DNA of 64,000 nucleotides. Origin: an uncultured Marinobacter sp. GTDB lineage: Bacteria > Pseudomonadota > Gammaproteobacteria > Pseudomonadales > Oleiphilaceae. The position numbers and the translations under genes were made by a program. Of this stretch, positions 8,469 through 16,748 are shown piece by piece (the stretch's first letter is position 1; each line of letters opens with the position of its first letter). The notes under the pieces are model-generated. The model did not search any database and was not told where the DNA came from. It worked only from the letters and a program-made list of their open reading frames with translations. Location: contig NZ_CAMYMK010000008.1 of NCBI RefSeq assembly GCF_947259545.1, positions 496,001-560,000 on the forward strand, given 5' to 3'.

Positions 8469-9985
8469 CAGTCGTAAGCCTTCATCGGGTTAAAGCGACG
8501 AAGTTCACTCAGCTTGTAGCCGGTGTATTGACCCATCAGCAAAATGAGGCCAAGCACGACGAAATGAAGCTCCGGGAAGTTGAAGGTCAGGTGCCGGGAC
8601 AGCGGCGCATCCATCACCAGGAATGCACATACCGCGACAAACAGGCTACCCGCCCCTTGCACAACGACTTCATGGGCGCCTTCTTCTTCCCAGAGAATGG
8701 ACATGCGCTCAATGGTCCAGGCGATGATCACCATCGGGAAGAAGGTGACCGTCATGCCAGTATTGAAGCCCATCTGGTAGCCGACAATGCTTAAACCGGC
8801 AGTGATAAATATCACCAGGATGATCAGCGCGGATATTCGCGACACCAGCAGCAGGTTTAGACTGGACAGGTAACCGCGCATCAACAGGCCTATGGCAACC
8901 ACCGACGTGAAGGCGATAAGTCCTGGAAGCAGGTTGGTCTGAACAAAGGCCACGGCAATCAGAACTGGCATAAACGTACCGGAGGTACGAATGCCGATCA
9001 CAATGCGCATGAAAGCAACCATGAGAGCGCCGAGCGGAAGCAGGAGCAACATTCGGAACATGCTCTGTTCTTCTACGGGGAGCTGGTAGAGGCTCAGGAA
9101 CCCGAAGCCGTTCTCTTCGGATTGCATGGCAGCCAGCTGCAAGGCGGGAATGGTTTGCCTCAGTATTGAAAAGCTGACACTGGAATCGTCACCACCTACG
9201 ACATCCAGCAGGGACGCAGCCCCCTGGCGCCAGAGCAGTGTGTCTTCCGGTAGCCCCTGTTCTCCGGATTTGGGGTCGAAAGTAAGCCACTCGTCACCGT
9301 TATAGATCTGTAGGAACGGTGTCAGTCCCTGGCGTCGCCGGGCATCTTCGAGCTTGAGACCGTCGGCGGTTCTGGCGGGAATGCCAGCGTGGTTGAGCAT
9401 GCGGACCAGAAGATCCAACTGGTTGGCTCCGGAGACCAGTAGTGTTGTGTTCTGTGCCTGGGTATCCGGTTGCATCAGCCGGATCAGCTCTCGCGTCATG
9501 CTTTCAGGCGTGCTGGAGCGCTCTTCCGCCTGCATCAGGATTTCACGTACGGCGGTTGCCTGGGGTTCTTCCCAGAAGACGGAAATAGGCTTTGGTGCCC
9601 TGCGAGGTCGGTCCCGGTTGGCATTCGGGTCGGGGATGAACTGAGTCTTGAAGTAGAGGGTTTGTGGTCCTACCACGTTACGCTTGGACCATTCCGCTCG
9701 CCGGCTCCCTTCCTTTTCAACGATTGAAAAGCCATAGCCAGGCGATGCTGCCTGTTCTGAAAGGATGCGAAATCCCGGAGACTGCTCAGGAATGTTCAGG
9801 CTAGCCAGCACCGGTTCGTTGGCGGCGTTGAAATCGATCCTGGCTTCAACCATCCAGACCGGGCGCTCTTCTCCCGTGAGCCAGGGTATCCCCAGTTCTA
9901 CATGGCGCCAGATAGCCAGTGCCGTTCCGGCTAAAATCAGCAGGACAATAGCGGTGAAAAACGGAATTCGGGAGCGGGAAGTCAC
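8468..9985 (-). CDS. Inactive transglutaminase fused to seven-TM domain
   Basis: This 505-residue protein has three parts. An N-terminal TM anchor lies at about residues 8-28. A periplasmic transglutaminase-like domain follows; LVSGANQLDLLVRMLNHAGIPAR is where an active enzyme would carry its Cys, but no Cys is present, so it appears catalytically dead. From about residue 320 to the end there is a bundle of roughly seven TM helices. This is the Transglut_i_TM/7TM_transglut architecture. The domain may bind a peptide or amide substrate and present it across the membrane; that is inference. It overlaps the upstream retropepsin gene by four bases and the downstream ligase by one. Confidence 0.9.
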   Translation of the reverse strand: MTSRSRIPFFTAIVLLILAGTALAIWRHVELGIPWLTGEERPVWMVEARIDFNAANEPVLASLNIPEQSPGFRILSEQAASPGYGFSIVEKEGSRRAEWSKRNVVGPQTLYFKTQFIPDPNANRDRPRRAPKPISVFWEEPQATAVREILMQAEERSSTPESMTRELIRLMQPDTQAQNTTLLVSGANQLDLLVRMLNHAGIPARTADGLKLEDARRRQGLTPFLQIYNGDEWLTFDPKSGEQGLPEDTLLWRQGAASLLDVVGGDDSSVSFSILRQTIPALQLAAMQSEENGFGFLSLYQLPVEEQSMFRMLLLLPLGALMVAFMRIVIGIRTSGTFMPVLIAVAFVQTNLLPGLIAFTSVVAIGLLMRGYLSSLNLLLVSRISALIILVIFITAGLSIVGYQMGFNTGMTVTFFPMVIIAWTIERMSILWEEEGAHEVVVQGAGSLFVAVCAFLVMDAPLSRHLTFNFPELHFVVLGLILLMGQYTGYKLSELRRFNPMKAYD

Positions 9986-10773
9986 GAGTCATCCCCGTTT
10001 TCTTGGGTGAGTGATGCAGGCAGTTCGGTAGCAAACTCTTTGCCCACGTCGATGAGCATCATGTCCCGGAGTATATTCCTGCCAATCAGGACATTGTGTG
10101 ACAGGTGCCTGCGGTCGGTCAGGGTGAACTCAGCGACTTGTTGGTGATCCCCTATGGCGAACTGCAGCTCGACCACCACCCGTCGATCTGCTTCGTCCGC
10201 GCTGGACTGGATGATCCTGACGCGGCGGGAAACCTCTTTCTCCATGGTGACGTATTCTTCGCTGCCCGGAACCGGGACATCGAAGCGAACCCAGTTATTG
10301 CTGTCGCGCTCGAACTTTGTGATGTTGCGTGCGTCTATGGATGACGTTTCCGCGCCACTGTCTATGCGGGCGTTATAAACAATGCCGGGGCCCGCCAGAT
10401 AGAACTTTTCCAGTTCACCGACAATGAGCTTGCCTTTCAATCTGTCTGCGCGGCCTTTTGACTGCAGGTCTCTGACTGAGGGGCATGCTTGTGTCCTGAC
10501 CGGAGGACACTCAGGTTTTTCGATTTTCTGTTCGATGGCCGCAAGGATATTCCGGGTGGAGGTGTTGTTGATTTCCACCAGCCTGTCGTGCCGCGCCGTG
10601 GCGTTTCCCTCCATGGTAACCAGGGTGGCACGCTGGGACTGAACAGCGCCATTGAGCTTGTTCAGGTCTTCCTTGGGAACCATGAAATAACGGTCCGCTG
10701 AGCAGCCTGACAATACAAAGAGAGTAGCGAGAAAAGCCAGCGGCTTCCCGCATCGAAAAAGCGTTGAGAACAT
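9982..10773 (-). CDS. RimB-like retropepsin-type aspartic protease lipoprotein
   Basis: This 263-residue protein begins with a lipoprotein signal (lipobox LSGC, cysteine 24). A short coiled region follows, then the retropepsin-like domain with the catalytic motif IDSGAETSS (D138-S139-G140). The family was annotated as ATP-dependent zinc protease, but its fold and DSG motif are those of a single-domain aspartic protease that works as a dimer. The signal places it in the periplasm, unlike cytoplasmic RimB. It is the first gene of the three-gene operon and overlaps the next by four bases. Confidence 0.9.
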   Translation of the reverse strand: MFSTLFRCGKPLAFLATLFVLSGCSADRYFMVPKEDLNKLNGAVQSQRATLVTMEGNATARHDRLVEINNTSTRNILAAIEQKIEKPECPPVRTQACPSVRDLQSKGRADRLKGKLIVGELEKFYLAGPGIVYNARIDSGAETSSIDARNITKFERDSNNWVRFDVPVPGSEEYVTMEKEVSRRVRIIQSSADEADRRVVVELQFAIGDHQQVAEFTLTDRRHLSHNVLIGRNILRDMMLIDVGKEFATELPASLTQENGDDS

Positions 10774-10942
10774 CGAAAACCCCTGAACCTGCGAACCCGT
10801 TAGTTTATCAGCCCGGGCCCGCCATGAAGACCTGCAAATATCCGCAGTAAGATACTCGCAGGTGGAGTATACAACAACCGATGTGTGTGGTTGCTTTACA
10901 GTTGGTTAAGAGTCAGAAAATTTTACGATTTTGCGGGACTTT

Positions 10943-11314
10943 TCAGGCTTTCTGGAAGAAATGCTGCGGTCCCAGTACTTCTTCGGAACGCAGGTATTCC
11001 TGAATAGTGGGGGAACAGTTCAGGTAAAACAGGAGCAATTCCCGTTGGATATCCTGGTCCTGAATGCGGGACGCGAAGTGGATCAGCGTCCGGATGTTCT
11101 CGTCTCCGGGTTTGTCCGTGTCGCTGAAGGACTTGCCATATCGGCTCTTGAGCAGGCTGGTCAACCGCTCAAGGTGGAACTGGCCCGTGTGGGTGATATG
11201 GGATAACAGCCGAAAACGGGTGACGCCAGCACCATGGAATCTGCAGCCCTGGCCCCCCGCGTAGCCGGACCGGGAAAATTCCGATCCCAGTTTTCTCCAG
11301 AGCTCTCTCAGCAT
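10943..11314 (-). CDS. Hypothetical protein
   Basis: This 123-residue reading frame has a plausible amphipathic helical composition, for example FHLERLTSLLKSRYG and DIQRELLLFYLN. It has no signal peptide, TM segment or motif I recognise. It stands alone between the retropepsin gene and rmuC. An overlapping frame on the other strand (10931-11206) is less protein-like. A weak AGGAT site precedes the ATG. It may be a lineage-restricted protein; I assign no function. Confidence 0.55.
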   Translation of the reverse strand: MLRELWRKLGSEFSRSGYAGGQGCRFHGAGVTRFRLLSHITHTGQFHLERLTSLLKSRYGKSFSDTDKPGDENIRTLIHFASRIQDQDIQRELLLFYLNCSPTIQEYLRSEEVLGPQHFFQKA

Positions 11315-11544
11315 GATGACATCCTGTTCTCCCTATCGCTCCGGAACCACGGCTGTCCGGTTAAAAACCGGTAATTCTGCCGTGGTGACAGAACACATTA
11401 CTCTTTTAGTTTATATTACGGCTTGAGTCCATATGCGAAGGTAACGTCTTTGCCCGTTTTGCCAAGCCGTCGTGGTTTGTGAATTCAGGGTATTGATCAG
11501 GACGTTCGGAAAGGAAAAAAGGTTCCCGTTAACAGGAGGAAAGT
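11315..11544. other. Intergenic region upstream of rmuC
   Basis: These 230 bases separate the divergent hypothetical gene and rmuC. There is an AT-rich patch around 11397-11416 that could hold a promoter, and a strong AGGAGGA ribosome site at 11534-11540. Nothing else stands out. Confidence 0.4.
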
Positions 11545-12921
11545 GTGCCCGAGGCCGTTGCAGAAGTAGTCCGGAATCAGCCAGTGGTTTTCAGTGTTAT
11601 TGCCTCTCTTTTGTTGCTGGTTGGCGTGCTGGTGATTGTGATGGCCCGGAGCAGCCGCGTAAGAATCGCTCAGCTGGAGTCTGAGAAAACCGAGTATCAG
11701 CGGCGAGCTGAATCCCTGGCGAGCGAACTGGGAGAGGCGCGGGTAGAGTTACGTGAATACGAAGTGACGTTGGCCAGTGAACGGCGCGCCAGCACTGAGA
11801 AGCTGGCACTGCTGGAACGCAACCGGGATGCCCTGAAGCAGGAATTTGAGAACCTGGCCAATCGTATTTTTGAGCAGAAAAGTGAGCGTTTCAGCCAGCA
11901 GACCCGCACCAGCCTGGACAGTTTGCTCAACCCCTTTCGTGATCAATTGCAGGACTTCCGCAAACGTGTCGAAGACGTCTATACCTCCGAGACCCGGGAC
12001 CGTCAGGCATTGCGGAGTGAAATCAAATCCTTACAGGACCTTAACCGACAAATCACTGAAGAGGCTGCTAGTCTTACCCGTGCTCTGAAGGGCGATAAGA
12101 AAATCCAGGGTAACTGGGGCGAGTTGATACTGGAACGGGTACTGGAGCGCTCCGGGCTGCGCAAAGGCATGGAATATGAGACTCAGGGCAGCTATCGCGA
12201 TAATGATAATCAGCTGCTGCGCCCGGATGTGGTGGTACACCTGCCCGACGACCGTAACCTCGTGGTGGATTCCAAGGTCTCACTGGTGGCTTATCAGCAG
12301 TGGATCAATGAAGAAGACGAGGGCGCGAAGGCGGAGGCACTTCGACAACATGTCGATGCCGTTCGCACACACATCCGCACCCTGAGCGAGAAAGATTACA
12401 GCCAGTTGAACGGGCTCCACTCGCCGGATTTTGTATTGCTGTTCATGCCGATCGAGCCAGCGTTTGTTGCGGCTTTCCAGCAGGACGAGAACCTCTTCGC
12501 AGAAGCGTTTGAGCGAAAGGTTATTGTAGTAACACCAACCACCTTGTTGGCCACGCTTCGGACCATCGAGAATATCTGGCGATACGAACGGCAAAGCCAG
12601 AACGCCCAACGCATTGCCGACCGGGCGGGAGCGGTTTATGACAAGCTCCGGGTTTTCGTGGAGTCCATGGAGAAACTCGGGGCGCAGCTCCACACGGCAC
12701 AGGGCAGTTACGACGCCGCCATGAATACGCTGACCCGGGGGCGTGGGAACCTGGTCTCCCAGGCGAACCGCTTTGTCGAACTTGGTGTTCGTGTGAAAAA
12801 AGAGTTACCCCGGGCTATCATGGATCAGGCCGAGGTGGATCCCGATGACGACGACGCGTTCAGGCCGTCCGACCCGGCATCCGCATGTACCGGTGAATTT
12901 GCGGACAATAAGCAGGAGTAG
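11545..12921 (+). CDS. rmuC: DNA recombination protein RmuC
   Basis: This 458-residue protein has an N-terminal membrane anchor (about residues 13-34), a long coiled coil (about 38-190) and the RmuC core. The core includes GNWGELILERVLERSGL and RPDVVVHLPDDRNLVVDSKV, which is the PD-(D/E)xK-like nuclease region. RmuC limits rearrangements at inverted repeats and has been proposed as a structural or nuclease factor in recombination. The start is GTG at 11545, set by AGGAGGA upstream. A small TPR-like gene follows six bases after the stop. Confidence 0.93.
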   Translation: MPEAVAEVVRNQPVVFSVIASLLLLVGVLVIVMARSSRVRIAQLESEKTEYQRRAESLASELGEARVELREYEVTLASERRASTEKLALLERNRDALKQEFENLANRIFEQKSERFSQQTRTSLDSLLNPFRDQLQDFRKRVEDVYTSETRDRQALRSEIKSLQDLNRQITEEAASLTRALKGDKKIQGNWGELILERVLERSGLRKGMEYETQGSYRDNDNQLLRPDVVVHLPDDRNLVVDSKVSLVAYQQWINEEDEGAKAEALRQHVDAVRTHIRTLSEKDYSQLNGLHSPDFVLLFMPIEPAFVAAFQQDENLFAEAFERKVIVVTPTTLLATLRTIENIWRYERQSQNAQRIADRAGAVYDKLRVFVESMEKLGAQLHTAQGSYDAAMNTLTRGRGNLVSQANRFVELGVRVKKELPRAIMDQAEVDPDDDDAFRPSDPASACTGEFADNKQE

Positions 12922-12926
12922 AGGCA

Positions 12927-13787
12927 ATGGTAAAAACATCCCGAATGGGGCATAAACTGGCCCGCAGCCTGGTTTTTGCCTCGTTGCTTGTGTCTACTGT
13001 GGCCCAGGGTACGTCCTTGGCTCCGGAGCATGAAGTCCGCCGCCTTATGCTGGCTACCGAGGAAGCCGTCGCTGCCAAAAGCTGGGGGGAAGCCGGAGAA
13101 TACCTTAACCGGCTGCGGAGCCTCGAGGGCGAAAAACCCGCGGATTATTACTATTTCCGTGGTCGGGTGATGCAGGAATCCTCCCATTTCAATGAGGCGC
13201 AATCCGCTCTGGAAACCTATGTTTCCCGCGTAGGCTCGGAAGGCAGGCATTATCGGGACGCGCTTACACGAATTACCGCCATTGAGAAGTCCCGCCAGGA
13301 GCAGCGCTCCAGGCAGGATCAAAGCCAGGCCAGCAAGCGCGAGTCGGTTGCCATTATTGAGCCAGCCGGTCAGCAGGCGATGGCCAGTCTGCGCAAGCTG
13401 TACCTCGTAGACTCCGATCGCAAAGCCCTTACGGTTCATCTGAACAGTTTGTTGGAAGTGGCGGGCTGGCGTGCTGATCAACGTGTGGTCAGGCTTGATG
13501 TGCCAGCGGACGTGAGCTACAAGATTGCTTCCGTCGGAAGTCGGATAGAAGTTCAGGAGTCCCGCAGGGAAGAAGGCGAGCGAATCACCAAAACTACCCA
13601 GTCCATGAACGTATACGGTATCAGTCCCCGGGTTCAATGGGATTGCCAGCCCTCGGCGGCAACCTGTTGGGTGTATGACCCAAGGGACGGCTCCCGGTTG
13701 CTAAAACTCGGGCCCAACCGGGACCGGGCCGAGGAAATCGCCGGCACACTGGGGCGCCTGATAAAAACTCTCCAGAATCCCGGTTGA
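12927..13787 (+). CDS. Exported TPR-like hypothetical protein
   Basis: This 286-residue protein has a signal peptide (cationic start, hydrophobic core LVFASLLVSTVAQG). A TPR-like helical stretch follows at about residues 35-110, with SWGEAGEYLNRL, YYYFRGRVMQES and FNEAQSALETYV as the repeats. After a Gln/Arg/Ser-rich linker (about 114-135) comes a mainly beta C-terminal half of unknown type with a WDCQPSAATCWVYD pair of cysteines. It is probably a periplasmic or outer-membrane-associated protein. It lies six bases after rmuC and is probably co-transcribed. No function can be assigned. Confidence 0.8.
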   Translation: MVKTSRMGHKLARSLVFASLLVSTVAQGTSLAPEHEVRRLMLATEEAVAAKSWGEAGEYLNRLRSLEGEKPADYYYFRGRVMQESSHFNEAQSALETYVSRVGSEGRHYRDALTRITAIEKSRQEQRSRQDQSQASKRESVAIIEPAGQQAMASLRKLYLVDSDRKALTVHLNSLLEVAGWRADQRVVRLDVPADVSYKIASVGSRIEVQESRREEGERITKTTQSMNVYGISPRVQWDCQPSAATCWVYDPRDGSRLLKLGPNRDRAEEIAGTLGRLIKTLQNPG

Positions 13788-13797
13788 TCGGCGGTCC

Positions 13798-14817
13798 TCA
13801 CTCCCGGCTATTGCTTCGCTCTCCTTCCCGATAAGCGCCGGGGGTGACGCCTGTCCATTTCTTGAAGGCTCGGTGGAAGGTGGACGGTTCCGTGAAACCC
13901 ACTTTGGTGGCAATGTCATTGATAGGCAGATCCTGCCGGCCCAGATAATAAATGGCCATGTCACGCCTGAGCAGATCCTTGATCTCCTGAAACGACGTAT
14001 TTTCCTGCTTGAGCCGGCGACGCAGGGTTTGCGGGCTGGTATGCAGTTCGGCGGCAATCCACTCAAAATCCGGCAGGGGTTTGGAAAAATCCCGACCGAT
14101 TAAAGCCCGAATCCGGCCTGTAAAGGTGTTGCTCTCATCCGGCCGTGACAGCAGGTCCGCCGGGGAAGTTTTCAGGAACTGGTGCATTTCCGGCCGATCC
14201 CGGATGACGGGTGCGGACAGGAAACGCTTATCGAAGGTGAGGGCGGTGCGTTCGGCTTCAAACGCCAGTGGGCAATGAAAGATGTGGCGGTATTCGTCGC
14301 CATGGGCGGGGCGGGGGTAGTCGAATTCGGCCTTCAACAACTCCACCGGCTGACCCACGAGCCAGCTGCCAAGACGATGCCAGATCACCAGCAGACTTTC
14401 ACGCATGAAGTACATGGGGTCCCAGATGTCACCCTCAATAACAGTGACCAGTCGTGCAACCTGATCATCGACTTCCAGTTCCATGGATACCATCGGCTCG
14501 AACAGACGCGAGAACTGAAACGCCTGCCGGTAGACCGCCTCCAGGTTGGGGCAGTCAATGACCAGGGCGCACATCGTGGCGAAGGTACCGGTACGGCATT
14601 GCCGTGGGCCGAACCCCATGAATTCGTCATCCATACGGGTCCAGATGACCTGCATCAGCCGGCTGAACTGATCGCTGTTGACCCGGGCCATTTCGATCTT
14701 CAGCAAGTCCGGCGAAATGCCGGCCTCCCGCAACATATCACGGGTGTCGAAACCGGCGCGCTCCGCGCCAATCAGAGATGCTTCTACAAAGTGCCTGGAA
14801 ACCGTCAGGTTTGACAT
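13798..14817 (-). CDS. AraC family transcriptional regulator
   Basis: This 339-residue protein has an N-terminal arabinose-binding-like domain of the OruR/ArgR-type subfamily (RCRTGTFATMC-like core). The C-terminal AraC DNA-binding domain has two helix-turn-helix units: ELHTSPQTLRRRLKQE, then PINDIATKVGFTEPSTFHRA with the usual FKKWTGVTPGAYR end. The start at 14817 (MSNLTVSRH) is chosen for the AAGGAA site upstream; an earlier ATG at 14853 is possible. It is divergent from the CoA-transferase gene, a common arrangement in which such regulators control fatty acid or alcohol metabolism genes. Control of that neighbour is a guess. Confidence 0.9.
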   Translation of the reverse strand: MSNLTVSRHFVEASLIGAERAGFDTRDMLREAGISPDLLKIEMARVNSDQFSRLMQVIWTRMDDEFMGFGPRQCRTGTFATMCALVIDCPNLEAVYRQAFQFSRLFEPMVSMELEVDDQVARLVTVIEGDIWDPMYFMRESLLVIWHRLGSWLVGQPVELLKAEFDYPRPAHGDEYRHIFHCPLAFEAERTALTFDKRFLSAPVIRDRPEMHQFLKTSPADLLSRPDESNTFTGRIRALIGRDFSKPLPDFEWIAAELHTSPQTLRRRLKQENTSFQEIKDLLRRDMAIYYLGRQDLPINDIATKVGFTEPSTFHRAFKKWTGVTPGAYREGERSNSRE

Positions 14818-14990
14818 GCCACTCGCTATTCCTTGGAAAACGAAGCCCATCATAAAACCCCCCGGCTACAATGCAACCTGCGGGCGGCTCAAAAGCTGGA
14901 AGAAATGGTCAATTGGAATGACGGAACCCGCAGTTGGCCCCTTGGGAAAAAAGCGTCAGCATAGAAAGAATCACCAACAAGGAGAAAATT

Positions 14991-16115
14991 ATGCCAGGCC
15001 CACTGACGTCACTGAAAATTCTCGACTTCAGCACCCTGCTACCCGGCCCCTATGCCACCATGCTGCTGGCGGATATGGGCGCGGATGTGCTGCGTGTGGA
15101 AGCGCCAGATCGAATGGAACTGACCCGGGTTATGCCGCCCCACGATGGCGGGACGAGCACTGCTCACGCCTACCTGAACCGAGGTAAGCGGTCCCTTGGT
15201 CTCGATCTCAAGAAAGAGGGCAGTGCCGAGGTTATCAAGGAACTGGTCAAGGACTATGACGTCGTCATCGAGCAATTCCGCCCGGGTGTGATGGATCGAC
15301 TTGGCATCGGGTATGACACCCTCAAGGCTATAAATCCAAAACTGATCTATTGCGCCATTACCGGTTACGGCCAGACCGGCCCTTACAAAGACCGGGCGGG
15401 CCACGACATCAATTACCTGTCTCTGGCCGGCGTCTCCAGCCATTGCGGCCGGGCGGACAGTGGTCCGCCGCCCATGGGCATCCAGATTGCCGACGTGGCC
15501 GGCGGCTCTCATCACGCGGTGATGGGAATCCTCGCGGCGGTTGTCCACCGGCAGCAGTCCGGAGAAGGGCAGTTTGTCGATATCAGCATGACTGACGCCG
15601 CCTTTGCCCTGAACGCCATGTCCGGAGCGGCCTGCCTGGCCGGTGGCCAGGAACAGAAGCCGGAGAGCAGTCTTCTCAATGGCGGCAGCTTCTACGATTA
15701 CTACCAGACAAGTGACGGCCGCTGGCTGTCTGTGGGCAGTCTTGAGCCTCAGTTCTCCTCACGCCTTTGCGACACGCTGGGTCTGTCTGAGATGAAGAGC
15801 TTTGCCCTGAGCCAGAACCCGGAACACCAACACAAAATGAAAGCGGCCCTGAAAGAAAAAATCGCTGAGAAATCACTGGAGCAATGGCAGGAGATTTTTG
15901 CGCATCAGGACGCGTGTGTGGAACCGGTATTGACCATCTCCGAAGCGGCGGAACACCCGCAGTTAAAGGACAGAGGCATGGTGATCGGTGTCGATCGGGA
16001 AGATGGCACTGAGCAAAAACAGATTGGCTACCCCATCAAGTTCAGCCAGACCCCGTGTGACGCAACACATGTGGGCCGCAAACTGGGAGCGGATAACGAC
16101 TCTATTCTTTCCTGA
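14991..16115 (+). CDS. CaiB/BaiF family CoA-transferase
   Basis: This 374-residue class III CoA-transferase or racemase has N-terminal ILDFSTLLPGPYATMLLADM, the CoA-binding turn around VEQFRPGVMDRLG and the motif GHDINYLSLAG. D139 aligns with the catalytic aspartate of this fold. The GHDINY form is the one seen in alpha-methylacyl-CoA racemases, so racemisation of branched acyl-CoA is as likely as CoA transfer. The start at 14991 follows an AAGGAG site; a longer frame from 14934 lacks one. It may be controlled by the divergent AraC regulator. Confidence 0.88.
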   Translation: MPGPLTSLKILDFSTLLPGPYATMLLADMGADVLRVEAPDRMELTRVMPPHDGGTSTAHAYLNRGKRSLGLDLKKEGSAEVIKELVKDYDVVIEQFRPGVMDRLGIGYDTLKAINPKLIYCAITGYGQTGPYKDRAGHDINYLSLAGVSSHCGRADSGPPPMGIQIADVAGGSHHAVMGILAAVVHRQQSGEGQFVDISMTDAAFALNAMSGAACLAGGQEQKPESSLLNGGSFYDYYQTSDGRWLSVGSLEPQFSSRLCDTLGLSEMKSFALSQNPEHQHKMKAALKEKIAEKSLEQWQEIFAHQDACVEPVLTISEAAEHPQLKDRGMVIGVDREDGTEQKQIGYPIKFSQTPCDATHVGRKLGADNDSILS

Positions 16116-16226
16116 GCTAAGGGTCGCCTGCAGGTTACTAAAGCGTCATTGGCATTTTATGGAAATAGGGTCCTTAATTGACAATGCAGTCAACCATAGA
16201 TCAAAAAATGATCAAGGAGGTGTCTG

Positions 16227-16580
16227 ATGAGCATTAAAACCCTGAGTCTTGCCACCGTAATGTCGATGGCACTAAGCATTCCCGCTGCATACGCTGCCGG
16301 TTCCTACGGAACCGAAGAAGGTGCAACGGAAGGTGGCAGCGAAAAAATGCAGCAAAGCGAAACCATGGAGCAGGGTATGTCTTCCCCCTCCTTCGCTGAG
16401 CTTGATGCCAATCAGGATGGCGTTCTCACCGAGGACGAGTTAAACGTATACGGCAGTACTGCAGCCGGTAACCCCGATGAACAGCCCATGTCAGGTCAGG
16501 AAACCCGTGACATGATGATGGAGTTGGATCGGGATAGTGATGGTCAGCTTACTCAGGAAGAGTTTGAGGGTATGGAGTAA
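16227..16580 (+). CDS. Exported EF-hand calcium-binding protein
   Basis: This 117-residue protein has a signal peptide ending near AYAAG and an acidic Gly/Gln/Met-rich linker. Two EF-hand loops follow: DANQDGVLTEDE and DRDSDGQLTQEE, each with Asp at loop positions 1, 3 and 5 and an acidic residue at 12. It probably binds Ca2+ in the periplasm or outside. A strong AAGGAGG site precedes the ATG, suggesting high expression, and a good terminator follows. It is a single-gene unit. Confidence 0.9.
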   Translation: MSIKTLSLATVMSMALSIPAAYAAGSYGTEEGATEGGSEKMQQSETMEQGMSSPSFAELDANQDGVLTEDELNVYGSTAAGNPDEQPMSGQETRDMMMELDRDSDGQLTQEEFEGME

Positions 16581-16607
16581 TCTTCCACTCAATATTTGCT
16601 CATAAAA

Positions 16608-16634
16608 AAGCCCCGCATTGTGCGGGGCTTCTTT
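16608..16634 (+). terminator. Rho-independent terminator after EF-hand gene
   Basis: Arms aagccccgca (16608-16617) and tgcggggctt (16621-16630) are followed by a T-rich stretch. Confidence 0.92.
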
Positions 16635-16703
16635 GCTTTCTCAAGCTATCCATCAATTCTGATCCAGTGCCGAATAATTGGTGTAACTCCGAACAGAACA
16701 GAT

Positions 16704-16734
16704 AATAAAAAAAGGCCTCCAGTTGGAGGCCTTT
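16704..16734 (-). terminator. Rho-independent terminator of the lipase gene
   Basis: Ten-base arms aaaggcctcc (16711-16720) and ggaggccttt (16725-16734) enclose a four-base loop. On the minus strand the hairpin runs into seven Ts just after the lipase stop. Confidence 0.92.
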
Positions 16735-16748
16735 TTCATTCTGACTAA

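Noticed and set aside
10931..11206. 91-residue plus-strand frame opposite the hypothetical gene at 10943-11314
   Set aside because: It is shorter, without a ribosome site; the minus-strand frame has a more protein-like composition.
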